DNA of 64,000 nucleotides from Nostoc sp. CHAB 5836. Its GTDB lineage: Bacteria; Cyanobacteriota; Cyanobacteriia; Cyanobacteriales; Nostocaceae. The translations under genes were made by a program, and so were the position numbers. The notes beneath the pieces were generated by a model. It was given only the letters and a program-made list of their open reading frames with translations, was not told where the DNA came from and searched no databases. Numbering within the stretch: position 1 is the stretch's first letter; each line of letters starts with the position of its first letter. The DNA lies in contig NZ_JAIVFV010000008.1 of the NCBI RefSeq assembly GCF_020829445.1, positions 1 to 64,000 of the forward strand, in the 5' to 3' direction. Below are positions 52,901 through 61,494 of the stretch, piece by piece.

Positions 52901-53906
52901 AGCCCAAATTATGTGGATGGTCGGTGTGCGCCCAGTTCCCGATGCCTTGGGACGGGTGAACAAGTTGGAATTGATATCTCTAGAAGAGTTGGGACGCCCC
53001 AGAATTGATGTGGTAATCAACTGTTCTGGTGTATTCCGCGACTTGTTTATCAACCAAATGAACTTGCTAGACCAAGGCGTGAAAATGGCAGCTGAGGCGG
53101 ATGAACCCTTAGAAATGAACTTTGTTCGCAAACACGCTTTGCAACAAGCCCAAGAAATGGGGATTAATCTGCGTCAAGCAGCGACGCGCGTTTTCTCAAA
53201 CGCTTCTGGTTCCTACTCGTCAAATATCAACTTGGCGGTAGAAAACAGCACTTGGGATAGCGAAGCCGAGTTACAGGAAATGTATCTCAACCGGAAATCC
53301 TTCTCCTTCAATTCCGATAACCCCGGAATCATGGACGAATCCCGGCAGATTTTTGAAAGTACATTGAAAACTGCTGATGCAACTTTCCAAAATTTGGATT
53401 CTTCCGAGATTAGCTTAACGGATGTTTCTCATTACTTCGATTCAGATCCCACTAAGTTAGTTGCAAGTCTGCGGGGTGATGGTAAGAAACCAGCGTCTTA
53501 TATTGCAGACACAACTACAGCTAACGCCCAAGTACGGACATTATCAGAAACCGTGCGTTTGGATGCGCGTACCAAGTTGTTAAATCCCAAATGGTACGAG
53601 GGGATGCTGTCTCACGGTTACGAAGGTGTGCGCGAACTCTCCAAGCGGTTGGTGAATACAACAGGTTGGAGTGCGACAGCCGGCGCTGTGGATAACTGGA
53701 TTTACGAGGATACTAACGAAACCTTCATCAAAGATGAAGAAATGCAGAAGCGGTTGTTGAACCTTAATCCCCATTCTTTCCGCAAGATTGTATCAACTTT
53801 GTTGGAAGTGAATGGACGCGGTTATTGGGAGACTAGCGAAGATAATTTAAATCGTCTACGCGAGTTGTACCAAGAAGTTGAAGACCGGATTGAAGGGATA
53901 GAGTAG
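49920..53906 (+). CDS. chlH: Magnesium chelatase subunit H
   Basis: This 1328-residue protein is the porphyrin-binding catalytic subunit of magnesium chelatase, which with ChlI and ChlD inserts Mg into protoporphyrin IX in the first committed step of chlorophyll synthesis. Family features include [77 protein letters not shown] and [18 protein letters not shown]. The length is normal. GGAG lies about ten bases before the ATG. A hairpin terminator follows eight bases beyond the stop. It is a core gene, flanked on its right by an accessory island. Confidence 0.97.
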   Translation: MFTHVKSTIRHIAPDNLRGRNLIKVVYVVLESQYQSALSQAVRTINANNPNLAIEISGYLIEELRDPENYEEFKREIESANIFIASLIFIEDLAQKVVAAVEPHRDRLDVSVVFPSMPEVMRLSKMGSFSLAQLGQSKSAIAQFMRKRKEKSGAGFQDGMLKLLRTLPQVLKFLPMDKAQDARNFMLSFQYWLGGSPENLENFLLMLADKYVFKGLEKQNFAPSTYQQPVVYPDLGIWHPLAANMFEDVREYLNWYTGRKDISSDLKDPLAPCVGLVLQRTHLVTGDDAHYVAMVQELEALGARVLPVFAGGLDFSKPVEAYFYEPNTNTQLVDAVISLTGFALVGGPARQDHPKAIESLKRLNRPYMVALPLVFQTTEEWMDSDLGLHPIQVALQIAIPELDGAIEPIVLSGRDGTTGKAIALRDRVEAVAERALKWANLRRKPKLDKKVAITVFSFPPDKGNVGTAAYLDVFGSIYEVMKALKNNGYDLPELPESAEALMQEVIHDAQAQYNSPELNIAYKMSVPEYEALTPYSQRLEENWGPPPGHLNSDGQNLLIYGKQFGNVFIGVQPTFGYEGDPMRLLFSRSASPHHGFAAYYTYLEKVWQADAVLHFGTHGSLEFMPGKQMGMSGDCYPDNLIGSIPNLYYYAANNPSEATIAKRRSYAETISYLTPPAENAGLYKGLKELSELIASYQTLKDSGRGVSIVNSIMDKCRIVNLDKDINLPETDARDMSTDERDNIVGNVYRKLMEIESRLLPCGLHVIGKPPSAEEAIATLVNIASLDRQEEGLQGLPGIIANSIGRNIDDIYQNNDRGILEDVQLLQDITLATRAAVTALVQEQIDAEGRVSLVSRLNFFNMGKKEPWVEALHKAGYPKVDGAALKPLFEYLEFCLQQVCADNELGALLRGLEGEYILPGPGGDPIRNPDVLPTGKNIHALDPQSIPTTAAVQSAKIVVDRLLARNKAENDGKWPETIACVLWGTDNIKTYGESLAQIMWMVGVRPVPDALGRVNKLELISLEELGRPRIDVVINCSGVFRDLFINQMNLLDQGVKMAAEADEPLEMNFVRKHALQQAQEMGINLRQAATRVFSNASGSYSSNINLAVENSTWDSEAELQEMYLNRKSFSFNSDNPGIMDESRQIFESTLKTADATFQNLDSSEISLTDVSHYFDSDPTKLVASLRGDGKKPASYIADTTTANAQVRTLSETVRLDARTKLLNPKWYEGMLSHGYEGVRELSKRLVNTTGWSATAGAVDNWIYEDTNETFIKDEEMQKRLLNLNPHSFRKIVSTLLEVNGRGYWETSEDNLNRLRELYQEVEDRIEGIE

Positions 53907-53913
53907 GATTAAT

Positions 53914-53939
53914 TTAAGAGGCTGAGTTCAGCCTCTTAA
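53914..53939 (+). terminator. Hairpin terminator after chlH
   Basis: TTAAGAGGCTGA and TTCAGCCTCTTAA form a stem of 10-12 pairs right after the chlH stop. There is no long T run, so termination may be partial. Confidence 0.65.
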
Positions 53940-53977
53940 CTCATTATTACCCTACATTTAATTAGCCTACTAAAATT

Positions 53978-55060
53978 ATGAAAATTGAATCTATATCTAT
54001 TCAAAATTTTAAACGATTCGACAATTTACCCCCTATTTCTTTTAAACACAAAACTCTACAAGAAGTCAGCGATCAGTTTTTAATTTTAGGTGATAACGGT
54101 TCAGGTAAAACCACAATTTTACAAGCCATAGCTTTACCTTTATCATTAGCTACTAAAAAAATTCAAAAAGTATCTGATTTTAACTGGATTGGATTTTTAG
54201 CTAGTCGATATTGGCGATGGGGAATACCTCATATTGAATTAGAAATCTCTTTTGTAGATGAAGAAATTTCAGCAACTAAAGAAGTTGCTGAAATTTGGTA
54301 CAATTCCTTACCTGAATATTTCCAAGAAAGAAGAAAATTTGTTGAGCCTGGAGATAACAAAATCTTAAAACTTGTCTTAGATGGTGAAGATTGGCAAGTA
54401 GGAAATCGAGAAGAAGATCGGTTACAATTTCTGGGACGTAATTATGTACAGAAAACTTTCAAGAAAAACCCTGCTATTCGTTCAAAGTTTGCAAAATTAC
54501 CCGGAGTATTTTGGTTTGATCAATATCGTCTAAAAACTAGCGATACTGGTAATACAGAAGACGGTAAAAAAGATGATATAGCTTCTATTGAAAGTATAGC
54601 AAGTTTACGTCCTTATTTACTCGACTGGACAGAAAAAAGAAAAACCCCTAATTATAATTCTGAAAATGATTATTACCTTAAACTAGAAAATTATTACAAA
54701 CGTATTTTTAAAGGTCGTTCTTTTGCTGGATTGGAACCATCAACTAATCAAGGAGATGAGCCTTTTTTCGTACTTAATGACGAGAACAGAACTTATGATA
54801 TTGTAGAAATGTCTGGAGGTGAGTATTCTGTTTTTCCCATTCTATATGAGTTTGTCCGTCAACAAATTGCTTATTCAATTGTTTTAATTGATGAGCTTGA
54901 CTTAAATTTGCATCCCCCGTTAGCTCAATTTTTTGTTAATCAGTTACCTAAGTTAAGTCCCACTTCTCAATTTATTTTCACTACTCATTCAGAAGCCGTA
55001 ACCGAAATTATTGGTAATGATGAAATTTATCGGCTAAAAGGGGGAAAATTATGTCTGTAG
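53978..55060 (+). CDS. AAA/ABC-type ATPase of an ATPase-TOPRIM pair
   Basis: This 360-residue protein is a RecF/SMC-like ATPase of the kind found in phage-defence systems. SIQNFKRFDNLPPI is the usual first strand, Walker A is ILGDNGSGKTTILQA, the ABC signature is EMSGGEYSVFPI, Walker B is SIVLIDELDLNLHP, and the final switch is IFTTHSEAVTEII. Its last ten bases overlap the start of a gene for a TOPRIM-like protein, so the two are translated together. Such ATPases sense phage products or DNA ends and release a nuclease. It resembles the AriA part of PARIS in layout, but length and detail differ enough that this is only a comparison. AT-rich codon use, unlike chlH, suggests acquisition. Confidence 0.85.
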   Translation: MKIESISIQNFKRFDNLPPISFKHKTLQEVSDQFLILGDNGSGKTTILQAIALPLSLATKKIQKVSDFNWIGFLASRYWRWGIPHIELEISFVDEEISATKEVAEIWYNSLPEYFQERRKFVEPGDNKILKLVLDGEDWQVGNREEDRLQFLGRNYVQKTFKKNPAIRSKFAKLPGVFWFDQYRLKTSDTGNTEDGKKDDIASIESIASLRPYLLDWTEKRKTPNYNSENDYYLKLENYYKRIFKGRSFAGLEPSTNQGDEPFFVLNDENRTYDIVEMSGGEYSVFPILYEFVRQQIAYSIVLIDELDLNLHPPLAQFFVNQLPKLSPTSQFIFTTHSEAVTEIIGNDEIYRLKGGKLCL

Positions 55061-55920
55061 ATTTATTATACTGTGAAGGTGCAGAAGGAAAAAAAGACTC
55101 TCGTGTTCTAACTAAAGTATTGGATGGATTATGTCAAATTAAAGCCATTGGCAGTAAATATGGTTTTAAAGAAAAAGTTTTAATGAGCAGAGAATTAAGA
55201 CCTGAGACAATTATTGCAGGTTTAAGAGATAGATATTTCGATGATTTTGAAAAAAATCAATCTCTTCCTCAGCTTACACCTCAAGAATGGCAAGTTACAG
55301 ACAATCAAAACTCCATTCATATCGGTTGGTATTGGGAAAGGAAAGAAATCGAAAATTACTTGATTGACCCTAAAATAGTTATTCCAGCATTAGGTACAAA
55401 AGCACCATCATTAGACAATTATCAAAGCATTTTAGAGAACTCTGCTTTAAAAATTTATACATATACAGCAGCGAGAATATCATTATCTTTATCTCGTGTA
55501 AGGTTGTCCCCTTTACCTAATTATTGGGGTGAGAAAAAATGGGATTTTCCTTTTCCCTTTGGACAAATAATAGATGAGGCATCTTGTCGTTTAGAAATTC
55601 AAAGAATTCGCAACTACTATCAAACTACACAAGTACCTGAAGAACAAGATATAATTAATAAGTTTACAGAAATGCTTACTCATTGTCAACCAGGAGGGTT
55701 TCGTTTTGACAATCAGAGTTATTTAACTTTTTTCTCTGGTAAAGATTTACTCTGTGCTATGGAAGAGGACTTAGTTAATTTAAAGTTAGGTACTCCTGCT
55801 GATTTCCAAGAACGAATTCTAACAGGAATGAAAAAACTTAGTGATGTCTGGCAATATTTACCTGAATGGGTAAGATTACGAGAATTGATACAAAACTATC
55901 AACCTATCAATCTTAAATAG
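55051..55920 (+). CDS. TOPRIM/DUF4435-like nuclease partner
   Basis: This 289-residue protein has a TOPRIM-like pattern: the first acid in LLYCEGAEGKKDSR near residue 9 and the second acidic group in GLRDRYFDDFEKN near residue 60, followed by a Trp-rich segment with IHIGWYWERKEIENYLIDP. This IGWYWERKEIENYL block is typical of DUF4435-type proteins such as AriB of PARIS. It probably acts as a nuclease on DNA or tRNA when released by the ATPase encoded just upstream, with which it overlaps by ten bases. The family call is by motif only. Both genes share AT-rich codon use. Confidence 0.75.
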   Translation: MSVDLLYCEGAEGKKDSRVLTKVLDGLCQIKAIGSKYGFKEKVLMSRELRPETIIAGLRDRYFDDFEKNQSLPQLTPQEWQVTDNQNSIHIGWYWERKEIENYLIDPKIVIPALGTKAPSLDNYQSILENSALKIYTYTAARISLSLSRVRLSPLPNYWGEKKWDFPFPFGQIIDEASCRLEIQRIRNYYQTTQVPEEQDIINKFTEMLTHCQPGGFRFDNQSYLTFFSGKDLLCAMEEDLVNLKLGTPADFQERILTGMKKLSDVWQYLPEWVRLRELIQNYQPINLK

Positions 55921-55961
55921 CTTTAGCATTTGCCGCTCCGCAAAATTGATAATTGAATGTT

Positions 55962-56092
55962 TATAAAGCGATCGCCTACAATGCCATCATACAATCAGCG
56001 ATCGCTTTGTTTTGAGGTTTTCTGCAAAGCGACGCCGAATAGCCCGTCGTAGACATCGCCTACAATGCCATCATACAATCAGCGATCGCAAT
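55962..56092. repeat. Family G repeats between accessory genes
   Basis: The 33-base unit with CGCCTACAATGCCATCATAC and AATCAGCGATCGC occurs twice here, separated by TTTTGAGGTTTTCTGCAAAG and the TAGCCCGTCGTAGACATCGC short repeat. Related units lie at 58,700-58,862, 59,508-59,575, 60,438-60,640 and 62,078-62,330, all in the same accessory island. Confidence 0.8.
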
Positions 56093-56105
56093 ATACAAAA
56101 AAGAC

Positions 56106-56348
56106 TCAAACTATGAGTGTATCCAACACTAATACTGTTAACGCTGGTAAAGACGGCAATCGCGCATCATTTGTCAAGAAAAATGATGCACCTCCACGAG
56201 ATGTTACAACGCTAAACTCACCACGAAACATTGCTTCAAAAAAAGCATCTGTAACATCCAAATAATTAGGATTTTCTTCAATAAAGTAAATAAGTGGAGC
56301 AGTATCCAAACCGACAATTTGCCCCTGTAGCGGAACTAGCCATTCCAT
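56106..56348 (-). pseudogene. VapC-like PIN toxin with its centre deleted
   Basis: The first 46 residues are the start of a PIN-domain toxin (IVGLDTAPLIYFIEENPNY with the first catalytic Asp, then FSVVTS). The last 30 residues are its end (FFLTNDARLPSLPALTVL, with the acidic LTND box). Between VVTS and FFLTND a normal PIN protein has about 60 more residues, with the Glu and the LTDALQ-type acidic motif. Here they are gone, but the frame is kept. The 80-residue product should lack nuclease activity. Its start overlaps the antitoxin gene by 13 bases. Confidence 0.75.
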
Positions 56349-56557
56349 GAATCACGTTCCTGGTTAACGTATTCTTGAGCATCAACGCCATTCCAGATTT
56401 CTTTACCTAACCCACGTAATTCTAGAATGCTACGCTTTGGTTTAGGTGTCATCATCACCTGTTGACTAACTAAACTTGACAAGTCTTCAATTAAGCGTAT
56501 TTGCTCTTCATAAGTTAGGCTTTGAGCTTGCAATAGTACTTCTTGATAATTAGACAT
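56336..56557 (-). CDS. VapB-like antitoxin
   Basis: This 73-residue protein fits the small antitoxins paired with PIN toxins in cyanobacteria: an N-terminal helical part (YQEVLLQAQSLTYEEQIRLIEDL) and a C-terminal toxin-binding tail (RGLGKEIWNGVDAQEYVNQERDSWNG). GGAAG lies upstream of the ATG. It overlaps the toxin gene, as usual. Since the toxin is gutted, the antitoxin may be a relic or may protect against related toxins elsewhere. Confidence 0.7.
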   Translation of the reverse strand: MSNYQEVLLQAQSLTYEEQIRLIEDLSSLVSQQVMMTPKPKRSILELRGLGKEIWNGVDAQEYVNQERDSWNG

Positions 56558-56643
56558 AAAATCTATACTTCCACATTAATCTTACATCAAATTAGTATAA
56601 TTATACTATAATTTATCATAATAATTGCTTGGAAACAATCACC

Positions 56644-57819
56644 ATGATAGACGGTAAAGCTATTTCTATTTCCTTATTTACAGGTGCATTTGGTTTAGAT
56701 TTGGGTATGGAACAAGCAGGATTTCAGACAGTAAGTGTAGTAGAAAAAGACCGTGATGCTGCAAAAACAATTGCTCTTAATAGACCATTCCTTCAAGAAA
56801 GTGCTGTTTCTAGAGAAATAGAAAAAGTCAGTTACCAAGAATTATTGGAAGAAGGTGGAAGAGTTTTAAATTTAGGTAGAGCCTTAGCCAAAGGTGAAGT
56901 AGACTTAGTAACAGGTGGTCCACCTTGCCAACCATTTAGTACCGCAGGAAAAAGAGGTTCAGTTATGGATCCTCGCGGTAGTTTGTTTATGGACTTCATC
57001 CGTATTGTTAAAGAAATTCAACCCCGTTTTTTCTTGATGGAAAATGTGAGAGGTTTGCTTTCTGCTCCTCTTCGTCACAGGCCAATTAACCAACGGGGAA
57101 AAGATTACCCCCCTTTAGAATCTGATGAAATAGCGGGTGCTGCATTAAGGGTGGTATTAGCAGAAATGGAGGAACTGGGCTATAACGTCGTTTATAACCT
57201 TTTAGAAGCAGCAGATTATGGCGTTCCACAAAATAGAGAACGTGTAGTATTTATTGGTTCTAGAGATGGTGAAGCTGCTACATTTCCTTTACCTAAATAT
57301 TGCAAAGATGGTAAAAAATTACCTAAATGGCTGACTTTACGAGATGCAATAAATGGTTTGATTGATCCCGAACCAGAGTTTATGACTTATTCAGAAAGTC
57401 GTCTAAAATTTTTAAGATTATTGCAAGCCGGACAAAACTGGAGACATTTACCAGAAGAATTAAAAAAAGAGGCTATGGGAGGCGCTTATAATTCTGGAGG
57501 TGGAAAAGTCGGTTTTTACAGAAGATTATCTTGGGATAAACCTTCGCCAACAATAACAACAAGTCCGCAGCAAAAAGCTACAGATATGTGTCATCCTGTA
57601 GAATTACGTTCATTGAGCGTCCGCGAGTCTGCAAAGATTCAAACTTTCCCTGATGATTGGATTTTTTATGGTTCGATAAGTTCTAAATATAAACAAATTG
57701 GGAATGCAGTACCAGTAATACTTGCAAAAGAAATTGGTAACTATCTTTTCAATTTGATTCAAGGAAATAAACAAAAAGGTAAAGAAGTGGCTGAACAACT
57801 TTCCCTGTTTGCTTTATAG
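56644..57819 (+). CDS. DNA cytosine-5 methyltransferase
   Basis: This 391-residue C5 methyltransferase has motif I SLFTGAFGLDLGMEQAGF, motif IV with the catalytic Cys in GGPPCQPFSTAGKRG, motif VI MENVRGL, motif VIII QNRERVVFIGSR and motif X GNAVPVILAKEI. The target recognition region lies around residues 240-330. The ATG at 56,644 is chosen over a TTG at 56,629. It faces a probable restriction endonuclease gene only three bases away, so the two likely form a type II restriction-modification system. The recognition sequence cannot be read from the protein. Confidence 0.93.
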   Translation: MIDGKAISISLFTGAFGLDLGMEQAGFQTVSVVEKDRDAAKTIALNRPFLQESAVSREIEKVSYQELLEEGGRVLNLGRALAKGEVDLVTGGPPCQPFSTAGKRGSVMDPRGSLFMDFIRIVKEIQPRFFLMENVRGLLSAPLRHRPINQRGKDYPPLESDEIAGAALRVVLAEMEELGYNVVYNLLEAADYGVPQNRERVVFIGSRDGEAATFPLPKYCKDGKKLPKWLTLRDAINGLIDPEPEFMTYSESRLKFLRLLQAGQNWRHLPEELKKEAMGGAYNSGGGKVGFYRRLSWDKPSPTITTSPQQKATDMCHPVELRSLSVRESAKIQTFPDDWIFYGSISSKYKQIGNAVPVILAKEIGNYLFNLIQGNKQKGKEVAEQLSLFAL

Positions 57820-57822
57820 AAT

Positions 57823-58617
57823 TTATTTTGCAGCTAACTCAGTAAAAGCTTTATCAATTTTCTGTAACATATTTCTGACATGGTTCTCAATAAGGTTATA
57901 ATCCATGTGAATTTTGTCCCAAAATACTTTACCTGCAATCCGAGGAATTTTAGAATGATTAAATGTCCAATCACCTAAATTAAAAGCTGCTATAAATAAA
58001 GGATTTTGATGAATACTTAATTCCTGTTTTGCTCTAGGCACTTGAGAACCAGTTAATGTACCTTTTAGAGTTTTTAATTGTGCAAATTTAACTTGTTCTT
58101 CTGAAAATAAGATGATATCAATACCAGTAATTTTAATTCCAAATTCAAATTCAGGTATAATTACATAAGGGCTAATATTAGCTATTTCCTCCCAGAGTAC
58201 TCCCATTTTTGTGCTAAGGCTTCTTGTCACTGAGTTGCTAGTAACTAGCAATTTTGCTCCACAAAGTTCAAAAAGATTTCGCGGGTTAGGATGATGCTCA
58301 AGTATTGCACTTTTATTTTCAAAATCAGCTTTTAACCAGTGAATAAAATTATCTGCAAATTTATCAGTTTTACTGCTAATTAACTCAGATTGTCTCTCTA
58401 ATTCTAGAACTGATAAATTTTGGTGATCTTGTGCAATTTGATATTGAAAATAAGCAGGTGCTATTGAAGAGATAACTTTTCCGTACTTGTACGCTGTATG
58501 CAAATCTTTATCCGCAATATGAGTCACATCAATTAATAAAGTATGATTCAAAATTAGTATTTTACGTTCTTGGATAGAAAGAGGTAATAGAGTCTCAACC
58601 GTTAACTCAGTAAGCAT
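57823..58617 (-). CDS. Probable type II restriction endonuclease
   Basis: This 264-residue protein has no strong family signature but contains a plausible PD-(D/E)XK core: ITGIDIILFSEEQVKFAQLKT, in which an Asp is followed after a hairpin by a Q-x-K end, and LFELCGAKLLVTSN before it. It converges on the C5 methyltransferase with three bases between the stops, the classic layout of a type II restriction-modification pair. Its codon use is AT-rich like the methyltransferase. It could instead be an unrelated accessory gene. Confidence 0.6.
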   Translation of the reverse strand: MLTELTVETLLPLSIQERKILILNHTLLIDVTHIADKDLHTAYKYGKVISSIAPAYFQYQIAQDHQNLSVLELERQSELISSKTDKFADNFIHWLKADFENKSAILEHHPNPRNLFELCGAKLLVTSNSVTRSLSTKMGVLWEEIANISPYVIIPEFEFGIKITGIDIILFSEEQVKFAQLKTLKGTLTGSQVPRAKQELSIHQNPLFIAAFNLGDWTFNHSKIPRIAGKVFWDKIHMDYNLIENHVRNMLQKIDKAFTELAAK

Positions 58618-58699
58618 AAAAGCTATATTGAACTCATTGGGCTTTCTTAGTGTTCCCCAAATTATCCACTAAACTGCAACATCTACATTTTTAAGGTTT

Positions 58700-58862
58700 T
58701 CTGGGCGGATCGCTTTATTTTTGAGGTTTTATGCAAGGCGATCGCTCACTCTTCCACAACAGGCGATGTCTAACGACAAGCCGAAGAAGCGTCTACACTT
58801 TATTTTTGAGGTTTTCTACAAGGCGATCGCTTACAATGCAATCATCGAAGTGGCGATCGCTT
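58700..58862. repeat. Family G repeats, second cluster
   Basis: TTTTTGAGGTTTTATGCAAG, AGGTTTTCTACAAGGCGATC and TACAATGCAATCATCGAAG with GGCGATCGC are variants of the family G unit. AACGACAAGCCGAAGAAGCG here resembles ACGACAAGTCGC near 62,115. Confidence 0.75.
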
Positions 58863-58904
58863 GTATATTAAATTTTATGGGAATATTCAAGTTGAAATTT
58901 TTCT

Positions 58905-59480
58905 ATGGATGCGTTAACTATCAACTTTGCTCCTGTTCTTCAAATAACAGATGAGCAATTCTTCCAGTTATGTCAGATAAATGAATTAATCAGATTTGAG
59001 CGTAATGCTGATGGCACATTGTTACTAATGCCTTTAGTCGGAGGTTTAACTAGCAACCGCAATACTAACTTAACTGCTCAACTTGGAGTGTGGAATCGTG
59101 ATGAGTCACTAGGTATAGCTTTTGGTTCTTCGGTTGGGTTTATTTTACCAAATGGGGCAGTTCGTTCGCCTGACGCATCTTGGTTAAAACGTGACAGATG
59201 GGATTCTCTCACACAGGAGCAAAAAGAGAAATTTCCACCTGTATGTCCTGATTTTGTAGTAAAGTTGCGTTCTCATACTGATTGTTTAAAAAGGCTACAA
59301 AATAATATGCAAGAGTACCGAGAGAACGGTGCTAGATTAGGTTGGCTAATTGATTTAGAAACTCGGCAAGTAGAAATTTATCGCTTCGGTAGAGATGTTG
59401 AAGTACTGCAATCTCCTTCTAGTTTATCAGGAGAAGATATACTACCTGAATTTGTGCTTAATTTTGAAGATATCTGGTGA
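58905..59480 (+). CDS. Uma2 family protein, probably inactive
   Basis: This 191-residue protein belongs to the Uma2 (DUF820) family of PD-(D/E)XK nucleases common in cyanobacteria. It has RFERNADGTLLLMPL, RSPDASWLKRDRW and GARLGWLIDLETRQVEIYR. In the paralogue at 60,749 the active-site strand is PDFVIELLSPSDSL; here it is PDFVVKLRSHTDCL, so the Glu of the E-x-K element has become Lys and the conserved Pro is lost. The first Asp is kept. It is likely catalytically dead or decaying. It lies between family G repeats. Confidence 0.85.
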   Translation: MDALTINFAPVLQITDEQFFQLCQINELIRFERNADGTLLLMPLVGGLTSNRNTNLTAQLGVWNRDESLGIAFGSSVGFILPNGAVRSPDASWLKRDRWDSLTQEQKEKFPPVCPDFVVKLRSHTDCLKRLQNNMQEYRENGARLGWLIDLETRQVEIYRFGRDVEVLQSPSSLSGEDILPEFVLNFEDIW

Positions 59481-59507
59481 ATTGATTAACGCACTCACTC
59501 TTGGACA

Positions 59508-59575
59508 ACAGGCGATCGCTTTGTTTTGAGGTTTTCTGTAAGGCGTAAGTGTAGCCCGTCGTAGACATCGCTCTT
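59508..59575. repeat. Family G repeat, third cluster
   Basis: GGCGATCGCTTTGTTTTGAG, GTTTTCTGTAAGGCGTAAG and GTAGCCCGTCGTAGACATCG combine the family G unit with the short repeat that also sits in the ABC exporter gene at 5095-5126. Confidence 0.75.
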
Positions 59576-59676
59576 TGGGAGTGTAATTTTAAGGGGATGA
59601 GATATTGAAGTTCTTGGCCAGTGAGTATAATTATAATAACTAAACTTAATATCTAGCCAATATTACCACGAAGGAA

Positions 59677-60093
59677 ATGCCAGCAAAAGACATTTACCAT
59701 GATGCTGTTAAAAATGCCTTAATTAAAGATGGCTGGACAATTATAGCTGACCCTTATTTTTTGCAGCATGAAGATGCAGAACTTTATGCTGATTTATTTG
59801 TAGAAAAAGCCTTATTAGCAGAACAAGAAGGACGGAAAATAGTTGTAGAAATCAAGAGTTTTATCAGTCCTTCTCCCATGAGAGATTTTGAAAATGCTCT
59901 CGGTCAATATATTCTTTACCGCGATATTTTACAACTAGCCAGTAAAAACTATAAAATTTATCTAGCAATCAGAGATACAGTATTTGATACTTTCTTTCAA
60001 AGAAAATCTATTCAAGCAGTGGTTAAACTTCAGCAAATTGAATTTATTGTTTTTAACAATGAAAGGGAGGAGATTACTTTATGGATAAATTAA
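59677..60093 (+). CDS. xisH: XisH, fdxN element excision-controlling factor
   Basis: This 138-residue protein matches XisH, first known as a factor needed for controlled excision of the fdxN element in heterocysts. It starts [20 protein letters not shown] and carries a nuclease-like core, with the Asp in [12 protein letters not shown] and the E-x-K in [14 protein letters not shown], as in PD-(D/E)XK folds. Its stop overlaps xisI by 13 bases. Pairs of xisH/xisI are common in cyanobacteria without any excision element, so its job here may differ. No xisF recombinase is in the window. Confidence 0.93.
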   Translation: MPAKDIYHDAVKNALIKDGWTIIADPYFLQHEDAELYADLFVEKALLAEQEGRKIVVEIKSFISPSPMRDFENALGQYILYRDILQLASKNYKIYLAIRDTVFDTFFQRKSIQAVVKLQQIEFIVFNNEREEITLWIN

Positions 60094-60422
60094 TAAAATA
60101 TCGAGAGTTAATTAAACAGGTGCTAACTCAATATGATAATTTATCTCGTCAATCACCTGATAAAATTGCGGAAAATTGTTTAGTGTTTGATGAGAATCAC
60201 GATCATTATCTCTGGTTAACTGTAGATTGGCAAGGTAGTAAAAGACTTAAATATACTCATGTTCATATTCGGATTAAAAATGAGAAAATTTTCATAGAAG
60301 AAGACTGGACAGAAGAAGGAATAGCGACTGAATTAATGAAGTTAGGTGTAAGTACCAGCGATATTGTATTAGCTTTTCAGCCTCCAGATGTGAGAAAATT
60401 TACAGAATTTGCAACAGCTTAG
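60081..60422 (+). CDS. xisI: XisI, fdxN element excision-controlling factor
   Basis: This 113-residue protein matches XisI, the partner of XisH. It has [54 protein letters not shown] and the ending [17 protein letters not shown]. It overlaps xisH and has a strong GGGAGGAG before the ATG. The pair probably forms a complex; in other genomes such pairs spread like small mobile modules or toxin-antitoxin units, which is inferred. Confidence 0.93.
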   Translation: MDKLIKYRELIKQVLTQYDNLSRQSPDKIAENCLVFDENHDHYLWLTVDWQGSKRLKYTHVHIRIKNEKIFIEEDWTEEGIATELMKLGVSTSDIVLAFQPPDVRKFTEFATA

Positions 60423-60437
60423 TAAATTATTGTTCTA

Positions 60438-60640
60438 CTCAGGCGATCGCATTTTTTTGAGGTTTTCTGCAAGGCGATACCTACGGTGAGCTTCTCTAAG
60501 AGACGCTTCGCGATCGCTAACGCACTCACTCTTCCACAACAAGCGATCGCCTACAATGCGATCATCGAAGTGGCGATCGCTTTTGGGAATGTGGAGAGGT
60601 ACGTTAGCGTAGCTCACCGTAGGTATCGCCTATAGTGGTA
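60438..60640. repeat. Family G repeats, fourth cluster
   Basis: It includes TTTTTTTGAGGTTTTCTGCA, GGCGATACCTACGGTGAGC, CTACAATGCGATCATCGAAG and several GCGATCGC octamers. An inverted pair (ACCTACGGTGAGC near 60,480 and GCTCACCGTAGGT near 60,613) brackets most of it. Confidence 0.78.
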
Positions 60641-60748
60641 TTGTGTGTGTTAGGTATCACTACAAGCAAGAAAAATGGATAAAGGGGATAAAATAGTCTG
60701 TAGGCTAGGCATCTTTCCTGACTTAATCTTTCAATCTGCAATATCACT

Positions 60749-61324
60749 ATGAATGCTTTAACCGTCGACCTTCAATCAGTATTGGAACTGACAGATGAGC
60801 AGTTTTTTCAGATATGTCAGGCAAACCGTGACTTGAGGTTTGAACGCACTGCTACGGGAGAATTAATTATTATGCCACCTACAGGGGGAGAAACTGGAAA
60901 TCGTAATGGGAGACTAAATCAACAATTATTTAATTGGTCAGATACCGATGGTACTGGCATCGCTTTTGATTCTTCTACTTGTTTTAAATTACCTAATGGT
61001 GCAGATCGTTCACCTGATGCTTCTTGGATAAAGTTAGAACGATGGGATGCTTTAACTGAAGAAGAAAAACAAAAATTTCCCCCCATTTCTCCTGATTTTG
61101 TAATTGAGTTACTTTCGCCAAGTGATAGCTTGAAAGTTGCTCAAGAAAAGATGAGGGAATACATAGATAATGGTGTGCGTTTGGGTTGGTTAATTAATCG
61201 GAAATCGCGGCAAGTGGAAACTTATCGGCAAGGACAAGAGGTTGAGGTATTGGAATGGCCTGTTACTTTGTCAGGAGAAGACGTTTTACAAGGGTTTATT
61301 TTAAATCTTGAGGCGATTTGGTAA
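60749..61324 (+). CDS. Uma2 family endonuclease
   Basis: This 191-residue protein is a full Uma2/DUF820 member with an intact-looking site: the Asp in RSPDASWIKLERW, the Glu in SPDFVIELLSPSDSL and the LGWLIN strand. It is the paralogue of the protein at 58,905 and keeps the residues that one has lost. Such proteins are numerous in Nostoc-like genomes; their target is unknown. It is a single gene between repeat clusters. Confidence 0.9.
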   Translation: MNALTVDLQSVLELTDEQFFQICQANRDLRFERTATGELIIMPPTGGETGNRNGRLNQQLFNWSDTDGTGIAFDSSTCFKLPNGADRSPDASWIKLERWDALTEEEKQKFPPISPDFVIELLSPSDSLKVAQEKMREYIDNGVRLGWLINRKSRQVETYRQGQEVEVLEWPVTLSGEDVLQGFILNLEAIW

Positions 61325-61400
61325 CTGAAAAATAAAACAATAATCATGACAAATTTAGAAGCAGTAGCAGCTTGAAGATTATAATTCTATATTATTACAC

Positions 61401-61475
61401 CCTACATTCCGCACCCTCAACTGTCACAATCGGTTTTTACTGGTTTTTAAACAGAAACAAAGCTACTGAATATAC
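61401..61475. repeat. 74-base dispersed repeat, copy 2
   Basis: It matches the segment at 12,170-12,243 (CCTACATTCCGCACCCT to CTACTGAATATAC) with few changes. It lies just beyond the truncated end of the DUF262 gene. Confidence 0.8.
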
Positions 61476-61494
61476 ATAAAAGCAGTAAAATAAC

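Noticed and set aside
59677-60422. A complete fdxN-type excision element
   Set aside because: Only xisH and xisI are present. No xisF recombinase, no fdxN fragment and no matching direct repeats at borders were found.
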